Of a stretch of DNA of 64,000 bases, positions 14,296 to 26,388 are shown piece by piece (positions within the stretch are counted from its first letter, which is position 1; each line of letters opens with the position of its first letter). The stretch is from the NCBI RefSeq assembly GCF_031755915.1, contig NC_083386.1, positions 12,462,001-12,526,000 on the forward strand, given 5' to 3'. A model generated the notes under the pieces. That model saw only the letters and a list, made by a program, of their open reading frames with translations, had not been told where the DNA came from and did no database searches. Source of the stretch: Ziziphus jujuba (taxonomy: Eukaryota > Streptophyta > Magnoliopsida > Rosales > Rhamnaceae). A program made the translations under genes and the position numbers.

Positions 14296-16469
14296 TTTTG
14301 ATGGGTAAACTGTATTAACTTTTTTTTTTTTTTAAACAAAAAAATAAAAGAAATAGAATTGCTATTTTGAAAATGTAATTGGAAAAAACCACGTATTTAG
14401 AGAGAAAAAAAAAAAAAAAAGTAATCCATTGCATATATAGAAGTGGGATGAAGATGGTTTGTCTCGATTCCTATACGAATTATTTTAACTTACACTTTCT
14501 CTTAAAATGCATTTTTTTTTCTTTCACTTAGTTATTTTTGTTTTTTTTTTTAATGTTTTTAAATGATATAACATCACATTAAATAGCGATAGAAAAAAAA
14601 AGAAAAAAAAAAAAGAGGTGTATTAAATTCTGTAAAAGTTGAACATGTTATGCTAGGTAGAGTTATATTTTATAGAAAGTTAGAATACCAACAAATTTTT
14701 ACCACGGTTTGGAAATAATTTTTATAACAATTTAATTTTATCTTTTTCAATTTAGAAGGACTTCATTGACCAAAAACAAAATAATCAAAGTAGAGAAGGC
14801 ATATTTTTCTGGTGTATGTGTTACGTAATTATGTTACAGCATATAACAAGAAAATGGACATTGTTTATTCAAAACCAACAACTGGAAAAAATAAAAAAAT
14901 AAAAAGAAGAAAAAAAGCTAAAGCATTTAAGTTTTTAACCTTCGCCATAAGAAAATAAAAAAAAGGTATTTAACCGTCATTCATCAACAATTTATGTCAA
15001 CCTCAATGAAATCAACCAACAAGAAAAAAATTTCACTTAAAGAATAAATATATGCACCGTTGAAATGTATAAATAAGATGCTATTCATTATAGGACCATA
15101 AAATTTGGTAAAATTCGAGATTAAAAAAAATTCCCTCTGTTTTTTTACTAACATATGACTTAATTGAAATTGAATTGTACTTTACTTTGAAAAGTACTTA
15201 AAGTGAGAGAGTAAGTTGAGTGAAAAATGAAAATAAGGTTTATCTATACAAAATATTTTAATGGGTAACTTTGAATGTTATATAGTATGTTGTCCGACGG
15301 CCTTTTGATTTAAAATATTTCAACTATAAATTAAAGACTATCAGATAACCTATCATTTTTTATATTGTCCAATAAAATTTCTTAACTTACTATATATTTT
15401 TGTTTAAAAAAAAAAAGGACATGTATAAAAATATATTTCTTATTACATATAGGAAATTGAATGACAAGGCTAACTGTAGGTGACTGAAAATGAATGGGAT
15501 GGAATGTAATTTTTTGTAATATAGAATTATTAGATTATTTTTCCACATATCTATATCCCAAAGCAAGTGTTTAAAGTTTTGGGGCTTTAAATAATATAGT
15601 TTAATAATAATACTAAAATTATTAAAAATATTTATAAATTTTTTTATCAATGTGACAGATGATGTATCAATATTAAATTTGATTTTTTAAATTAATTAGT
15701 TTATTTAAAAATTTATTTTTTTATATTTAAATTATATAAATATATCAATTAATAATATTATAATAAATAAATTTAATGAAAATTGTTGACATTTTATGTG
15801 TCTTCTTTAATTATGGAAACTCTGTGATAGGTTTTATTTTTTTTAAATTTTTTTTATAGCAAACTCTGTAATAGTTAAGCATTTGAAATGAAATAATCAA
15901 ATAGAAAACAAATTATAAAATAGCTTGTCTATCAAAGGTTATCTTGTTCATATTTAAGAAGGCCATTAATACGTGCTTATGAATCTTCTACATATTTTTA
16001 ACTCATGTTTCGGGGGGGAAAAAAAAAATTATAAAATGGTTTATCTGTCAAAGGCTGTCCTGTTTCATAATATCCACCTTTCATCATCATTTGACCCATA
16101 TTGAAACAAAATTTAAATAAAGAGAGAACAAACAAATTCCGATAAACAATATAAAATATTAAAATCAAGCTAATTAACATCAGCTTCAAATTAACACAAC
16201 CGATTGAAGCATACAGATTAATTAATTGAAAGTAAAAGGCAGGATATATAATCATAATTAATTGAAAACAAAATATATGGCTTTGCCATAACAGGCTAAA
16301 CAGCTTCTCAAAATGTTCCATCAAAACAAAAATAACTAAAGTCATGCCAAAACAGCTTCTCAAAATGGACCAACAAAACAAAACACAACAAAATTTATAT
16401 CATAACATTTTTCTCCGTATTGATGGGTGGCTTCACGTAGACCGTACAGGATGGTTTTCATGCTCTCAA
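14296..16469. other. AT-rich intergenic region
   Basis: No gene supported. Homopolymers and short AT frames throughout. A roughly 57-base direct repeat lies at 16290-16390 (AACAGCTTCTCAAAATG seen twice). The minus-strand frame 15998-16381 is AT-driven and without domain resemblance. Confidence 0.5.
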
Positions 16470-16849
16470 TTAAGCTCTCGTATTTCCAAGGAAGACGTTG
16501 GTAAGAAATGTTTTAGACTGCAATGAAGCCTGCAGCAGCTTCAAGCCCTATACCAAACAGAAAATTTAAAAAAAAAAAAAAATCGATAATATTAACTATA
16601 ATATTTATCAAAATTGGAGAAAAAGAAAACAAAAGAATAACTAATTTACTTATCGAAGGACGAGCATATATATGTATATATGTATAGTATTGAATATATA
16701 TTATATTATATTATATATTTTTAAAAATTAAAATTCATCATCGGAAAAAAAAATACCACCTCAAAGCATATACCGTACTTTGTGATAAAATTAGTGACAA
16801 CTAAAAATTTGATCATGAAAACTTCGCAAAAATATAACAATTTATATAT

Positions 16850-16870
16850 ACATATATATATATATATATA

Positions 16871-16908
<38 letters not shown>

Positions 16909-16912
16909 CACA
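16850..16912. repeat. Compound (TA)n(TC)n(TA)n(CA)n microsatellite
   Basis: TA run, then about eight TC, then TA again and CACAC. It lies inside the first DUF674 pseudogene. Confidence 0.5.
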
Positions 16913-17061
16913 CCTCATCCATTCCAATCTAACCACTTTCAACTCCAGGGAACCAACTTCTTTGACATTGAACTTATTTAGCAAAGTAATACTAGAAATG
17001 GTAGACATTGGCTCCACCACAAGATCATCCATCACCATAAGATGCCTGACCCTTTGCATTA

Positions 17062-17092
17062 TCATTATTATTATTATTATTATTATTATTAC
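17062..17092. repeat. (ATT)n trinucleotide run
   Basis: About nine ATT/TTA triplets; on the minus strand they read as AAT (Asn) codons within a DUF674 frame. Confidence 0.5.
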
Positions 17093-17545
17093 TGTTATTT
17101 CTCGGCACAATAAACGACAGCGTTTGATTCATGTAGTTGTTGCAGCTAGGGCAAGCAGCAAGTGTATCATCGGCTACGTTCCGATGATAATTGGAACACG
17201 TGTACAACTTCCGGCTGGTACCAGAATCATCACCATATTCATGATGAGAAAGTAGGAGATGGAGTTGGGAAGTAACAGCAGAGAATGGAGCTTTTGTTTT
17301 CTAGAGGAAATCCTTGTTCTGGTTGGGTTGGATGTAGGTTTCCGTTGAGGTTTTCAATGCTGCTGTAGAGATTGCCTAGACAACCCACCATGCCATTCTT
17401 TCTGAGTAGCCTAATAACAGTTCCTGACAAGAAGAGAAAGAATGTTGAACAGAAAATCCACGAACTCTTTTCCAGCTTCGTGAAAAAGAACTTTGTTGTT
17501 TTTGGTGTTGATGAGAATCTTCAAACTCACTTTGGCGGATACCAT

Positions 17546-18758
17546 GGCTTTATTATATGACTTTGTCGATGAGTATATGGATATTATTTTGTTGGTGATC
17601 AGAAAATTGGTATTTTTGAGATTGATCGCTTTTAAGACATATATATATGTGTATAGAGAGAGAGAGTGAGGGAATAGATGAATCAGTGCATGCGTACATG
17701 TTGGAAATTATTAAGTTTTTAATTTTGAAGGTGCATGCCTTAATGTATTAAATGATCAACGATCAACGGTACATGCATGCATGGTGTAGATGCTGTAGGT
17801 TTGTGGTAATAATTAATGGCAAAAAGTTTTTTTGGACGACGGAAAAATGACATGGGAAATATGTACACAGCGCATATCAAAGTGTCATGGAAATAAACGG
17901 TAAATCTTTTTTTAAGAGGCAGAAAATAAGGTTTTTTTTGTTTTTGGTTTTGCTATATCCTACCAGCCATGAGATTCGAATCCGCATATTTATGAATATA
18001 AATAAAATGTTCAACTATTAAAATTATCATTTGATTTTAGATAAAAAATTAATTACACATATAAAATTTTGCAGAAAATTATAAAACACATCGTTGATAA
18101 CACACACAAACACACACATGAAGAAATTAATATCATTGAAATTTTGTACAGATAACAATAAAGGTTTACACTATTTGGAGGAAACAAATAAATAAATATG
18201 TACGGAATACAAATTATGGAGAGAAAAAAGAAAGAGATTTAAAAAGAAATTATATGCAGCAACAGCATAATTAGTTTGTGTTATTATCTTATATTAAGAT
18301 AATGCAGGGGCGGCTCTGCTTATATATATATATATATAGATATTTAAGATCGTGCAGGGGTGGCTCTGCTTTCAAGGGATTTAATAGTGTACAAAAAGTG
18401 CCATGGAACAAAACAAGCACTCGAGAGAAAAAGAAAGTGAAAATTTTAGGCAATGGAACAAAACAATCACTCGAGGAAAAAAATTAAAGTGAAAATTTTA
18501 TATATGAAAGGAAATTTTATATAAAAGGAATAGACCTGTTTCTTCTGCATTTTTTTTTTTATTAGTTAATATGAAAGAAAATTTTATCAATCAATAGGAA
18601 GAAATAAAAACGGAAGGAAGATATATCTATAACAAAAGTCACAAGCTTAATTACCCAAAAACAAAAAAAAAAAGAAAAAAAAGAAAAGAAAAAAGAATGG
18701 GTCAGATCAAAGGGCAAAAAGGGAAACTGATCTAAAATTCTCACCTACCGTTGCAGGA
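17546..18758. other. Intergenic region, short imperfect repeats
   Basis: No gene. Two imperfect local repeats: GCAGGGGCGGCTCTGCTT (18304) and GCAGGGGTGGCTCTGCTT (18355), and ATGGAACAAAACAA..CACTCGAG twice at 18401 and 18452. Their origin is unclear. Confidence 0.5.
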
Positions 18759-18915
18759 ATGTCAGACAGACGATCAGGTCCATTCCATTATGCTTTGGGA
18801 CCTCCTCATCTTAGCTTCTTAGCTTCTTGGTTACAGGGTACAGGACCAAATCTCCACCGAGTTTCAGAATGTCGCCTCTTCAGCTTTCTTACGGAAACCA
18901 AATCCTCCATCGCCG
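18759..18915 (+). other. Possible upstream leader exon of the NLR gene
   Basis: A GC-richer patch in AT-rich surroundings ends in a strong donor-like ATCGCC|GTAAGT. It is open from ATG at 18759 for 55 codons. It could be a 5' untranslated exon spliced toward the NLR start at 19253, or a relic. A TATA-like run at 19025-19037 offers a competing promoter nearer the gene. Low certainty. Confidence 0.5.
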
Positions 18916-19252
18916 TAAGTAAATTATAAGCAAAGCAAATCAAATAACTGAAATTCCTGGAGTATTATTGTTAATGGGTGAGTTTATTTTCTTTACTCCT
19001 CATCTATATCTATCTGATTCATAGATTATATATATATTTGTATGGACAGCTTTATACATATCTCTGTACTCTGCATATTATAGAGACCCAAAAATAGATT
19101 TTTGATTAAAAGTAGGATGTTTGGTGACAGAGTGACAAGTTGAAGATGATGACAAAAAAAGTAGACATAAACGACCAGAACCACACCTGATCTCCCAGTA
19201 GAATACCCAAGTACACTTGTTATTTACCTGTTGCAACAAGAAGAAGAAGAAG

Positions 19253-21856
19253 ATGGCAGAATTTTTGTTGTCCAAATTGGCAGAGTCCGCTGTATCCCAT
19301 ACAGTCCAAAGAATCTCTGACCTTCTCATCCATGAAGCCTCTTCCTTGAGGAGTGTGAGAGAGGATGTGGTGCTCTTGCAAAATGAATTGAGATCTCTTC
19401 AGGGCTTTGTAAAAGATGCAGACTCCAAGCAAGAACATGACCAACGCCTCCGAGAGTTGGTACACCAAGTCAAAGATGTAGCTTCTGAAGCTGAGGATGT
19501 TATCGACACCCACATCCTCAAAGTTACCTCCTCTTACATCAAAGCTTTTCATAATAAAAGAATTCGACCCCAAGTCAATTCCTTGCGATCTAGGATCCAC
19601 AGCATAATTAATACCAGCATGCAAATTTATGGATTCAAATCTGTAATTGAAGAAGGGAATAGTTCCATGGTGGAGCTGCAGCGGTACTTTAGAAGATCAT
19701 CTCCAAATGATGATGATGGCGATAATGATGATGTTATGGTGAGCTTGAAGGGTAGCATCAATGCTTTAACAGCTGAGTTGACTAAGGAGGAAGATCGGCT
19801 CTGCATTGTCTCTGTAGTGGGAATGGGCGGTTTAGGCAAGACCACTCTGGCTAAGAAAGTGTATAATGGTGTGAAACCGCATTTTGATTGCTCTGCTTGG
19901 GTTTTTATATCTCAAAAGTATGTGGTAAGGGATGTTTTGATTGACATCTCCACCCAACTTGATTCTCCAAATGAGGACATGAATTTTGAAATAATTAAAT
20001 CTGGATGGGAGATAGTGAATGCTTTGACAGAGCACGAGCTGATTGATTTGCTAAGACACAAGCTGAAAGAGAAGCGATTTCTTGTAGTTCTTGATGACAT
20101 TTGGACGATTGTGGCTTGGGATTTTTTAAAGCGTGCTTTTCCAAAAGGAAAGAAGGGAAGCAAGGTTCTATTTACCACACGCAATAGGGAGGTAGCCACA
20201 TATGGTGATCCATGGAGCTCCCCAATTGAACCACCTTTTTTGACATTGGAAGAGAGTTGGGAGCTTCTAAGGAGAAAAGCATTTCCAAGAGATATTGTTG
20301 GTGAGCGTTGTTGTCCACCAGAGTATGAGAACTTAGGAAAGGAGATGGCTAAAAAATGTGGAGGACTACCTCTTGCTGTTGTCGTACTTGGAGGCTTGTT
20401 GAAAGCCAAAAATTCCTTGGATCAATGGAAAAAGGTGCTGCAAGATGTAAATTCACACGTGAACAAGTTGCAATCACGACAACAATATGAAGGAGTAAAT
20501 GAGATACTATTATTGAGCTACCATGATTTGCCTTACAACTTGAAGCCATGTTTCCTTTATTTGGGCAACTTCCCGGAGGATTATGAAATACCCAAAAGAA
20601 AATTGGTTCGGTTATGGATAGGAGAAGGCTTTATATCCACATCCACAAGAGCAGACATTAAACAAACATTGGGAGAGGCAGCTGAAGGATACTTGGAAGA
20701 GCTTGTCGATAGGTGCATGGTTATGGTGGACAGAAGCGACCGTACAGGGAAAAAAACATGTTGCATGCATGATCTTATGCGAGATGTGTGTACATTGAAG
20801 GCAAAGGAGGAAACCTTTGCTCAGATTATCCAGCAGCATGAGAGCAACAAGTCCATTGATATTTCTGCAGCTTCATCTCTGCAGGTGGGTAGTAGTAGTC
20901 ATTCTCGGAGACTTGTTATTCATCCTGGCTGTGATCTTCATTGCAATACACAGCAGACATGCACCTTTTTCGGAAAGCATGTTAAGAATGCGTCTTGGAT
21001 GGAACAGGTACATGCAAATCTTCGTACTCTTTTGTGTTTGGGTGGCAGTCTTTCTTTGTCAGCTTTAAACTCGAGCAACTTCAGAATGTTAAGAGTGCTG
21101 GAACTTTGTGTTGCTGGTGGATCTAAAATTCCTCGAGGCGTTGGAAATTTAATTCACTTGAGATATTTGTGTATCAACTCAAGTTCTAAAACGGCAATCA
21201 ATCTACCATCCTCCTTAGGTAATCTGCGCAATTTGCAAACTCTAGACCTTGGGCGTTGCAACTTGGCCGGTCCAGTAAGGATGATATCAAGAATGATACA
21301 TTTGAGACGTCTAATACTACCTCATGTGTCAGACGAAAAATGGAATTTTGATTGGAGTGATGTTGGAATAGATGAACTAAAAGACATTGAGACTCTAAAG
21401 AGAATACCAGCTTCTGTGCTGATTAGATATGATGCACTAAACAAATTGACTAATCTTCGAAAGTTACAGATATATTTTGATGGTAATAATATTCATGATG
21501 ATATCATAAGGGTGTTGCGGTCCCCAATCGTTGAATCAGGCTGCTTACGCTCCTTGTGCATGCGTATGCCAAGTAACCATGTTTTTCCAAGTCTGGAATC
21601 ACTTTCCTCATGTCATAGTCTCACTAGAATAGGTTTGATTGGGAAAATATCGGAAGGTATGCATTCTATCATTTCGATAACTGTTACCAAATTGACTCTA
21701 TTGGATTCTCAGCTGGAGCAGGATCCAATGCCAGTGTTGGAGAAGCTACCAAATTTAAGGTTTCTCTTTGTTGGTCGTAATGCTTATGTTGGTTCTAGAA
21801 TGGATTGCTCTGCCGATGGATTTCCAAGACTAGAGTTTCTTGGACTCTATGACTGA
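19253..21856 (+). CDS. CC-NB-LRR disease resistance protein (RPP8/RPP13-like), truncated at C-terminus
   Basis: Intracellular immune receptor, intronless, 867 codons to the first stop. The start MAEFLLSKLAES is the family start; an upstream in-frame ATG at 19217 would add CCNKKKKK-type junk. The coiled-coil domain spans residues 1-150 with EDVID at 81-85. The NB-ARC domain has P-loop GMGGLGKTT (190-198), kinase-2 RFLVVLDDIW (275-284), RNBS-B GSKVLFTTR (302-310), GLPLA (371-375), RNBS-D CFLYLGNFPED (433-443) and MHD (505-507), all intact. Irregular LRRs run from about residue 590. The stop TGA at 21854 interrupts the last LRRs; homologous sequence continues in the same frame downstream. The NB switch region looks functional; whether the shortened LRR domain works is unknown. 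Confidence 0.5.
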   Translation: MAEFLLSKLAESAVSHTVQRISDLLIHEASSLRSVREDVVLLQNELRSLQGFVKDADSKQEHDQRLRELVHQVKDVASEAEDVIDTHILKVTSSYIKAFHNKRIRPQVNSLRSRIHSIINTSMQIYGFKSVIEEGNSSMVELQRYFRRSSPNDDDGDNDDVMVSLKGSINALTAELTKEEDRLCIVSVVGMGGLGKTTLAKKVYNGVKPHFDCSAWVFISQKYVVRDVLIDISTQLDSPNEDMNFEIIKSGWEIVNALTEHELIDLLRHKLKEKRFLVVLDDIWTIVAWDFLKRAFPKGKKGSKVLFTTRNREVATYGDPWSSPIEPPFLTLEESWELLRRKAFPRDIVGERCCPPEYENLGKEMAKKCGGLPLAVVVLGGLLKAKNSLDQWKKVLQDVNSHVNKLQSRQQYEGVNEILLLSYHDLPYNLKPCFLYLGNFPEDYEIPKRKLVRLWIGEGFISTSTRADIKQTLGEAAEGYLEELVDRCMVMVDRSDRTGKKTCCMHDLMRDVCTLKAKEETFAQIIQQHESNKSIDISAASSLQVGSSSHSRRLVIHPGCDLHCNTQQTCTFFGKHVKNASWMEQVHANLRTLLCLGGSLSLSALNSSNFRMLRVLELCVAGGSKIPRGVGNLIHLRYLCINSSSKTAINLPSSLGNLRNLQTLDLGRCNLAGPVRMISRMIHLRRLILPHVSDEKWNFDWSDVGIDELKDIETLKRIPASVLIRYDALNKLTNLRKLQIYFDGNNIHDDIIRVLRSPIVESGCLRSLCMRMPSNHVFPSLESLSSCHSLTRIGLIGKISEGMHSIISITVTKLTLLDSQLEQDPMPVLEKLPNLRFLFVGRNAYVGSRMDCSADGFPRLEFLGLYD

Positions 21857-22117
21857 AAATTTCTAAGAAAGTGAACAGTAAAGAAAGGTGCAATGCCAAG
21901 CCTCAAGAGTTTAACCATTGTCGAACTATCCAATTTGGAAATGATTCCAGAAGGGTTAGAGTTTGTTGCTTCCCTCAAAAAATTAAGAATTCATTTGATG
22001 AGCAACTCATTCTGTGAGAGGATTCAAGTGAAAAATGGAATAGGAGGGGAGGATTACTACAAAGTGCAACACATACCCTCTATCTCTATAACTTATGTAA
22101 TTGATGGGGAAAATTAA
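21857..22117 (+). pseudogene. In-frame C-terminal LRR tail of the NLR behind two stop codons
   Basis: Same frame as the NLR. After TGA at 21854 the reading gives KFLRK, then TGA at 21872, then TVKKGAMPSLKSLTI, LEMIPEGLEFVASLKKLRI and ends TAA at 22115. GAMPxLxxL and IPEGLxxxxSLK are typical of the last LRR of this NLR class. The tail is therefore the gene's original C-terminus, cut off by two point nonsense changes with no frameshift. The second TGA probably replaces TGG (Trp). Confidence 0.5.
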
Positions 22118-22152
22118 CATATAGTTCGTGGCTCAAGGTATCATTTTGAAAA

Positions 22153-22189
<37 letters not shown>

Positions 22190-24248
22190 CTTTTATATTT
22201 TTTGATGAAATTTCATTGTTGGTACAACCAACCCAAGTCTATTAATTGGACCATAAACTGCTTCCTTTTCTTTCTCATAACATCATGTTTTTAATTTTTA
22301 TCAGCAGTGGAAAAATAATGCACACATAAGATTCTTAGATGGGTTGGATGTAACAATTACAAATTAGTAGGAAGTTAGCGATGTTTTTTCGTTCCATCAG
22401 GACAACAATGCAGTCACATTTTAGTGAAATTTTTTCTCATTTGCACCAACAAAATTTTTGATTATATATATCTCTACATTTTCACATAAAGGTGTCACTC
22501 ATAGTATCTCTTTTGCCAGGAACTTACCATGCAACAGGTGACAATGACATTCATTTATCAATCATCATATTTACGGCTAACCATGGCAGGGAGCAACCCC
22601 CTCAAATTCTCTGAACCTCGACGAACACGGATGTTGTCCTTGCAGATGTACATTGAAACATTCCGTGGAAGTTTCATATGTAGAACTCTTGACAACGTGA
22701 TCATTTGACATCAAGTGCACCGATTTTCACATTGGAAAGCCATAGGTACTTGCTGCAACATGTGCAAAAGAACAAGTCATGCAGTCAAAAGTTATTTTAG
22801 CAGCATTTAAGATCAGATGACCTAAAAGGTCCTAGGATAAATTTTGTCTTGCCCGCTTGTTACCTAGGAAGATTTGATTGTTTGTAAATTTCTATAATCT
22901 TTATACTGAATTCACAATGACATTCATAATTTATATTACCCTATTAATGCATGGTGCTTTTTATTTATGATTTAGATTTATATGATCATGCACAGGACTG
23001 GGAATATACAATTTTTTTTCGAACTCTATAAACACTTATAACTACATATATGTCTCTGTGCGTGCCTATGTATCTTAGGACGCACAAAGAAATATTAAGT
23101 TAAAAGGGAAAAGAGAAAAAGAAAAAGTTTGATTTTATCTGCTTAGAACAGAACTTAGTAACAAAAATACAAAACTTTGAAAGTTTTAAGGAAATTAGGA
23201 GTATGTATAGCCGTGCTAATACTTGATGCAGAATTTAAAATTTTAACTGACAAGTATTCAAAGATGCAGGGTGCTCTGCATTTTTCCAGGATTGTAGCTT
23301 ATATGATCTGGTTCTTTTGCATTTCTTATTAGTTTATATGAAGGAAAATTTACCAATCGATCGAAGAACCACAAAAACAAGGAGGACATATCTATCACAA
23401 AAACTACATAGCCAAATTATAGTATCATATTTTTGATAGAAAAGCTTAAATAACCTTCTGAAGTGCCTCAAAACAAATCATGGTCATCTAGTGTTGTTCC
23501 GTTATAACAAAAAGAAAACAGACTCTTCCTAAGTAAGACCTCCGTCTCTGACTACTTTGAAAAATACCACAACTTAACATAAAAAAAATATCAGGCCATG
23601 ATCAACATTAATAGAACCAAAAAAAAATAAAAAAAAAAATAAAAAAAAAATAAAATAAAAATTACTATTTTGTCATCAACTGGAAGCATCATCAAACAAA
23701 ATTCATAAATGTAGGTCTCAACTTAAAAGAGCACTTTTTCAACAATGATAATATGATAAACTAGATCGTATGATAAACTACATTGTAAATTAAATGCCAA
23801 AAACATGGTTTAGCATAATACCTCACTAAGTGCACATTGCATATAAATGTTTCTTCTTTTGACATGTAGGAGCTATTATCAAAGCAATACTGAAAAACAG
23901 AGATCTAATAAATAAAAAAGAGTATGTCTCTTATCCATCAGAAGCATATTTCATCATGGATGGGCCAACCATGCACTTAAAATCAGAATTCTCTGATTAG
24001 TCACTAATTAAAGGGATTAAAACACAAACTCATCTTACATGTCATTACATTTTCTATAGTTATGATATACTAATACATGTATCTTGTCTGATACTCTATC
24101 TTTTTGCATGTTTGTTTTTTTTGCCTTTTTATGTTTCTGCCAAATTCCAATTAGCTCCCATTTTCATCGATCCATTACTCTAGCTTCTCTTTCCCTCTTC
24201 GCTTTCTTTGGGATTTTGTTAGGATAGAAAGTATGAAACCAATGTCAT
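22118..24248. other. Intergenic region downstream of the NLR
   Basis: No gene supported. Long T tract at 22161-22189, an A/T-rich block near 23620-23660 and scattered short frames. A GC-richer patch at 22540-22760 is open for short stretches but I do not recognise it. Confidence 0.5.
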
Positions 24249-24934
24249 ATCTTGCACACCTGCAATGGATTATTGTTATTTCGTACTCTACAAGGAGTAG
24301 ATTTCTACGTTGCCAATCCTACCACAAAGCACTGTACCATGCTTCCCTGGCCTTCTTTATGGGCTTGCAATAAATGGTCGTTTTGTCCTCAATGTAGCTT
24401 ATGATCCTTGTAAAAACTCGCAGCATTATTACTTAAGAGTTGTTTGCATTAGTAGGAAAAGCAGGTGTACAAAGAATCCATATCAGATTGAGATTTACTC
24501 ATCCCGGACAGGCCGTTGGAAGGCGGTTCTCATGGTGGGGGTGGGGGTGGGGTGTTTTGGAATGGTGCAATTCATTGGATTACAGTGAACTCCTCTTTAT
24601 TGTATTTCAATGTTGAGGAAGAAGTAGTAAAGGAACTGCCATTGCCCATTGATGTGGATAGATCAGAAAGGATAAGCTGGTATTTTGGAAGTCTTAGAGA
24701 CCATTTGCATCTTATTGAAACGTTCAGGCAAAAGCCTGGTTTTTCTAATATTGGTTTGCCTATGGATCCACAATTTGATATTTATGAGTTAATATCGTAA
24801 GATGTTACTTATTGCAAGTGATCAGCAGGATGAAGAATCATATATGGTGCTCACAACACCGGTTCTACTTTTCGCTTGTTACTACTCGACAAAAACTTTG
24901 AAGCAGATTTGTCCTACTTGGATCAACAGACAAG
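24249..24934 (+). pseudogene. F-box protein (F-box-associated domain) pseudogene
   Basis: F-box proteins are substrate adaptors of SCF ubiquitin ligases. Only the C-terminal associated domain survives. TCNGLLLF..VANPTTKHCTMLP starts at 24249 in one frame. GLAINGRFVLNVAYDPCKN..YQIEIYSSRTGRWK follows in a second frame (24310). VFWNGAIHWITVN, EEEVVKELPLP and DHLHLIETF are in a third frame (24516), broken near a GGGGGT run at 24537. Finally DEESYMVL..TKTLKQIC at 24802 follows a stop and a probable deletion. No N-terminal F-box is found upstream. Clearly non-coding now; assignment rests on the order of conserved blocks. Confidence 0.5.
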
Positions 24935-25049
24935 TTGTTTTCTTCTTATTTTTTATCCCCATATTCACAGTCTTGCTTGGGTTAAATTTGAATCCTCATG
25001 ATCAATTTGATTTGATCTTGTGGGTTCTGTGTCCTTTTATTTCCTGAAA

Positions 25050-25053
25050 AGTG

Positions 25054-25088
<35 letters not shown>
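25050..25088. repeat. (TC)n(TA)n microsatellite
   Basis: CTCTCTCT run passing directly into TATATATA. Confidence 0.5.
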
Positions 25089-25107
25089 AAATGTAAATTA
25101 TTTGGAG

Positions 25108-25500
25108 CTCCTCTGAGATAATGATTATTTTTGACTGCATAAAATGTAAATTATTTTAACCATCCATATTAGAAGGGCCATAGTAAGACCAAGGGAGACA
25201 TAATCTGCATGTAAACTTAGCATTTGTGGAGAACAGGAAAAAAAGATAATAATAGCTAAATTCAAATAACAGCAGTTGCTGCACTAGTTGCCTACTACAT
25301 AGCCAAAATAGAGCTAAGAGTAAAGAGAGAACTTGGGGCTCCAAGAGAAAGAGATTGCACGCATTATGGTAGATGCTAAGGGTAGGAGAATCAATTTTCT
25401 AATGCTTTATGGGTAGGCTCATGGTTACATTTTAAGGACATTATAAAATTTCAATGGTCTCTGTACATATTGTAAATAATGCAATGTGACTCAAATTTGT
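25108..25500 (-). pseudogene. Relic of an RLP gene 3' region (copy 1)
   Basis: Similar in order and sequence to 32950-33350: AAGGGAGACATAATCTGCATGT, TTAGCATTTGTGGA, GAGAGAACTTGGG, GGAGAATCAATTTT, GGCTCATGGTTACA. It belongs to the same duplicated 3' flank family as the intact RLP gene at 26389-29625. Little or no coding sequence remains. Similarity was judged by eye. Confidence 0.5.
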
Positions 25501-26388
25501 AAAAGGCACGGGGGTTGGCTTTAGGATTAGGAGCTGGCTTAGACACTTCTGGGACTAGGATAACATTACAGAACCTCAGTGTTTCTTCCGCAGCTACAGA
25601 TGTCACAATGCAACCATCTGGACTCTGACAATTGTCGCCAGATTTAGTATGAGACTGTCTTACAGTTCATATAATAGACCGTTTAGAAGTTGCTTCAAAT
25701 AATTGATATTTACCTGAGCTAGTATGGCCAGTGAGCTCTGCCACTTTAACCATTGAAGGATTTATGCAAAGAGTAAGCTGATCGTGAAGGAATACTAAAG
25801 TCTAAAGGTTGTTGCTCCTTAAGTCCTCAAGTCATAGTTGAGACCATACAAGATTTGATTTTAAAAATTAAGAGATAATTTTATGTTTTCAAGAAAGCTC
25901 CTAAAAAACTTGTTTACAAGTATGTGTTTGCTATCATGGAAACATTAATTTATGCCCGTTGAAAATTGGAATGACTGTTTAGGGGTTTCTATTGATGAGT
26001 TTTTTTCCATTTTATCTCTGCGAGAGAAGGGTAAAAAATAGCTCTCCATCACCTGCATATGTAAATAAAACTTCTATGCATACTGAGTTATGAAACATTC
26101 AGGAAATATCAATTCTTACTAATTAATTAACCAACCATATTAAATGCAATCTTTACTGAGACGAAGGAAGAAGATAATCTGCATGGTAACATATTGTACA
26201 GAATCTTGTATTACTCATAATCAACAAACCCAAACTACGTTTCGTCAAGTTCTTCAGAACAGTAAAAGGACAATAATATTCAAATTGAAACAACACCAGT
26301 AGCCTTCAATAGAGGCAAAAGAAAGCTAAAGAAACAGATGAAACTCGGCTTCTTGCAGATGATTTATTGGTTGGATCATGGTCACATC

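Larger units (their letters stand above)
16470..17545 (-). pseudogene. DUF674 family pseudogene 1
   Basis: DUF674 proteins are a plant-specific family of unknown function. The start MVSAKVSLKILI at 17545 leads into KVLFHEAGKEFVDFLF; a frameshift follows, then SGTVIRLLRKNGMVGCLG (17430 frame); a second shift gives YTCSNYHRNVADDTLAACP; a third gives HLMVMDDLVVEPMSTISS. The reading is interrupted at 16850-16910 by a TA/TC microsatellite. A last exon GLKLLQASLQSKTFLTNVF lies at 16470-16547, preceded by TATAG and ending in TAA. Order and motifs match the family; three frameshifts make a functional product unlikely. An ATT/AAT trinucleotide run (17062-17092) would encode poly-Asn. Confidence 0.5.

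Noticed and set aside
16344..16526. 60-codon plus-strand frame over the DUF674 last exon
   Set aside because: The minus strand carries the recognisable GLKLLQASLQSK block; the plus frame is its shadow.
19217..19252. Upstream in-frame NLR start MLFTCCNKKKKK
   Set aside because: The family starts with MAEF/MAE at 19253; the extension is a GAA/AAG-rich leader.
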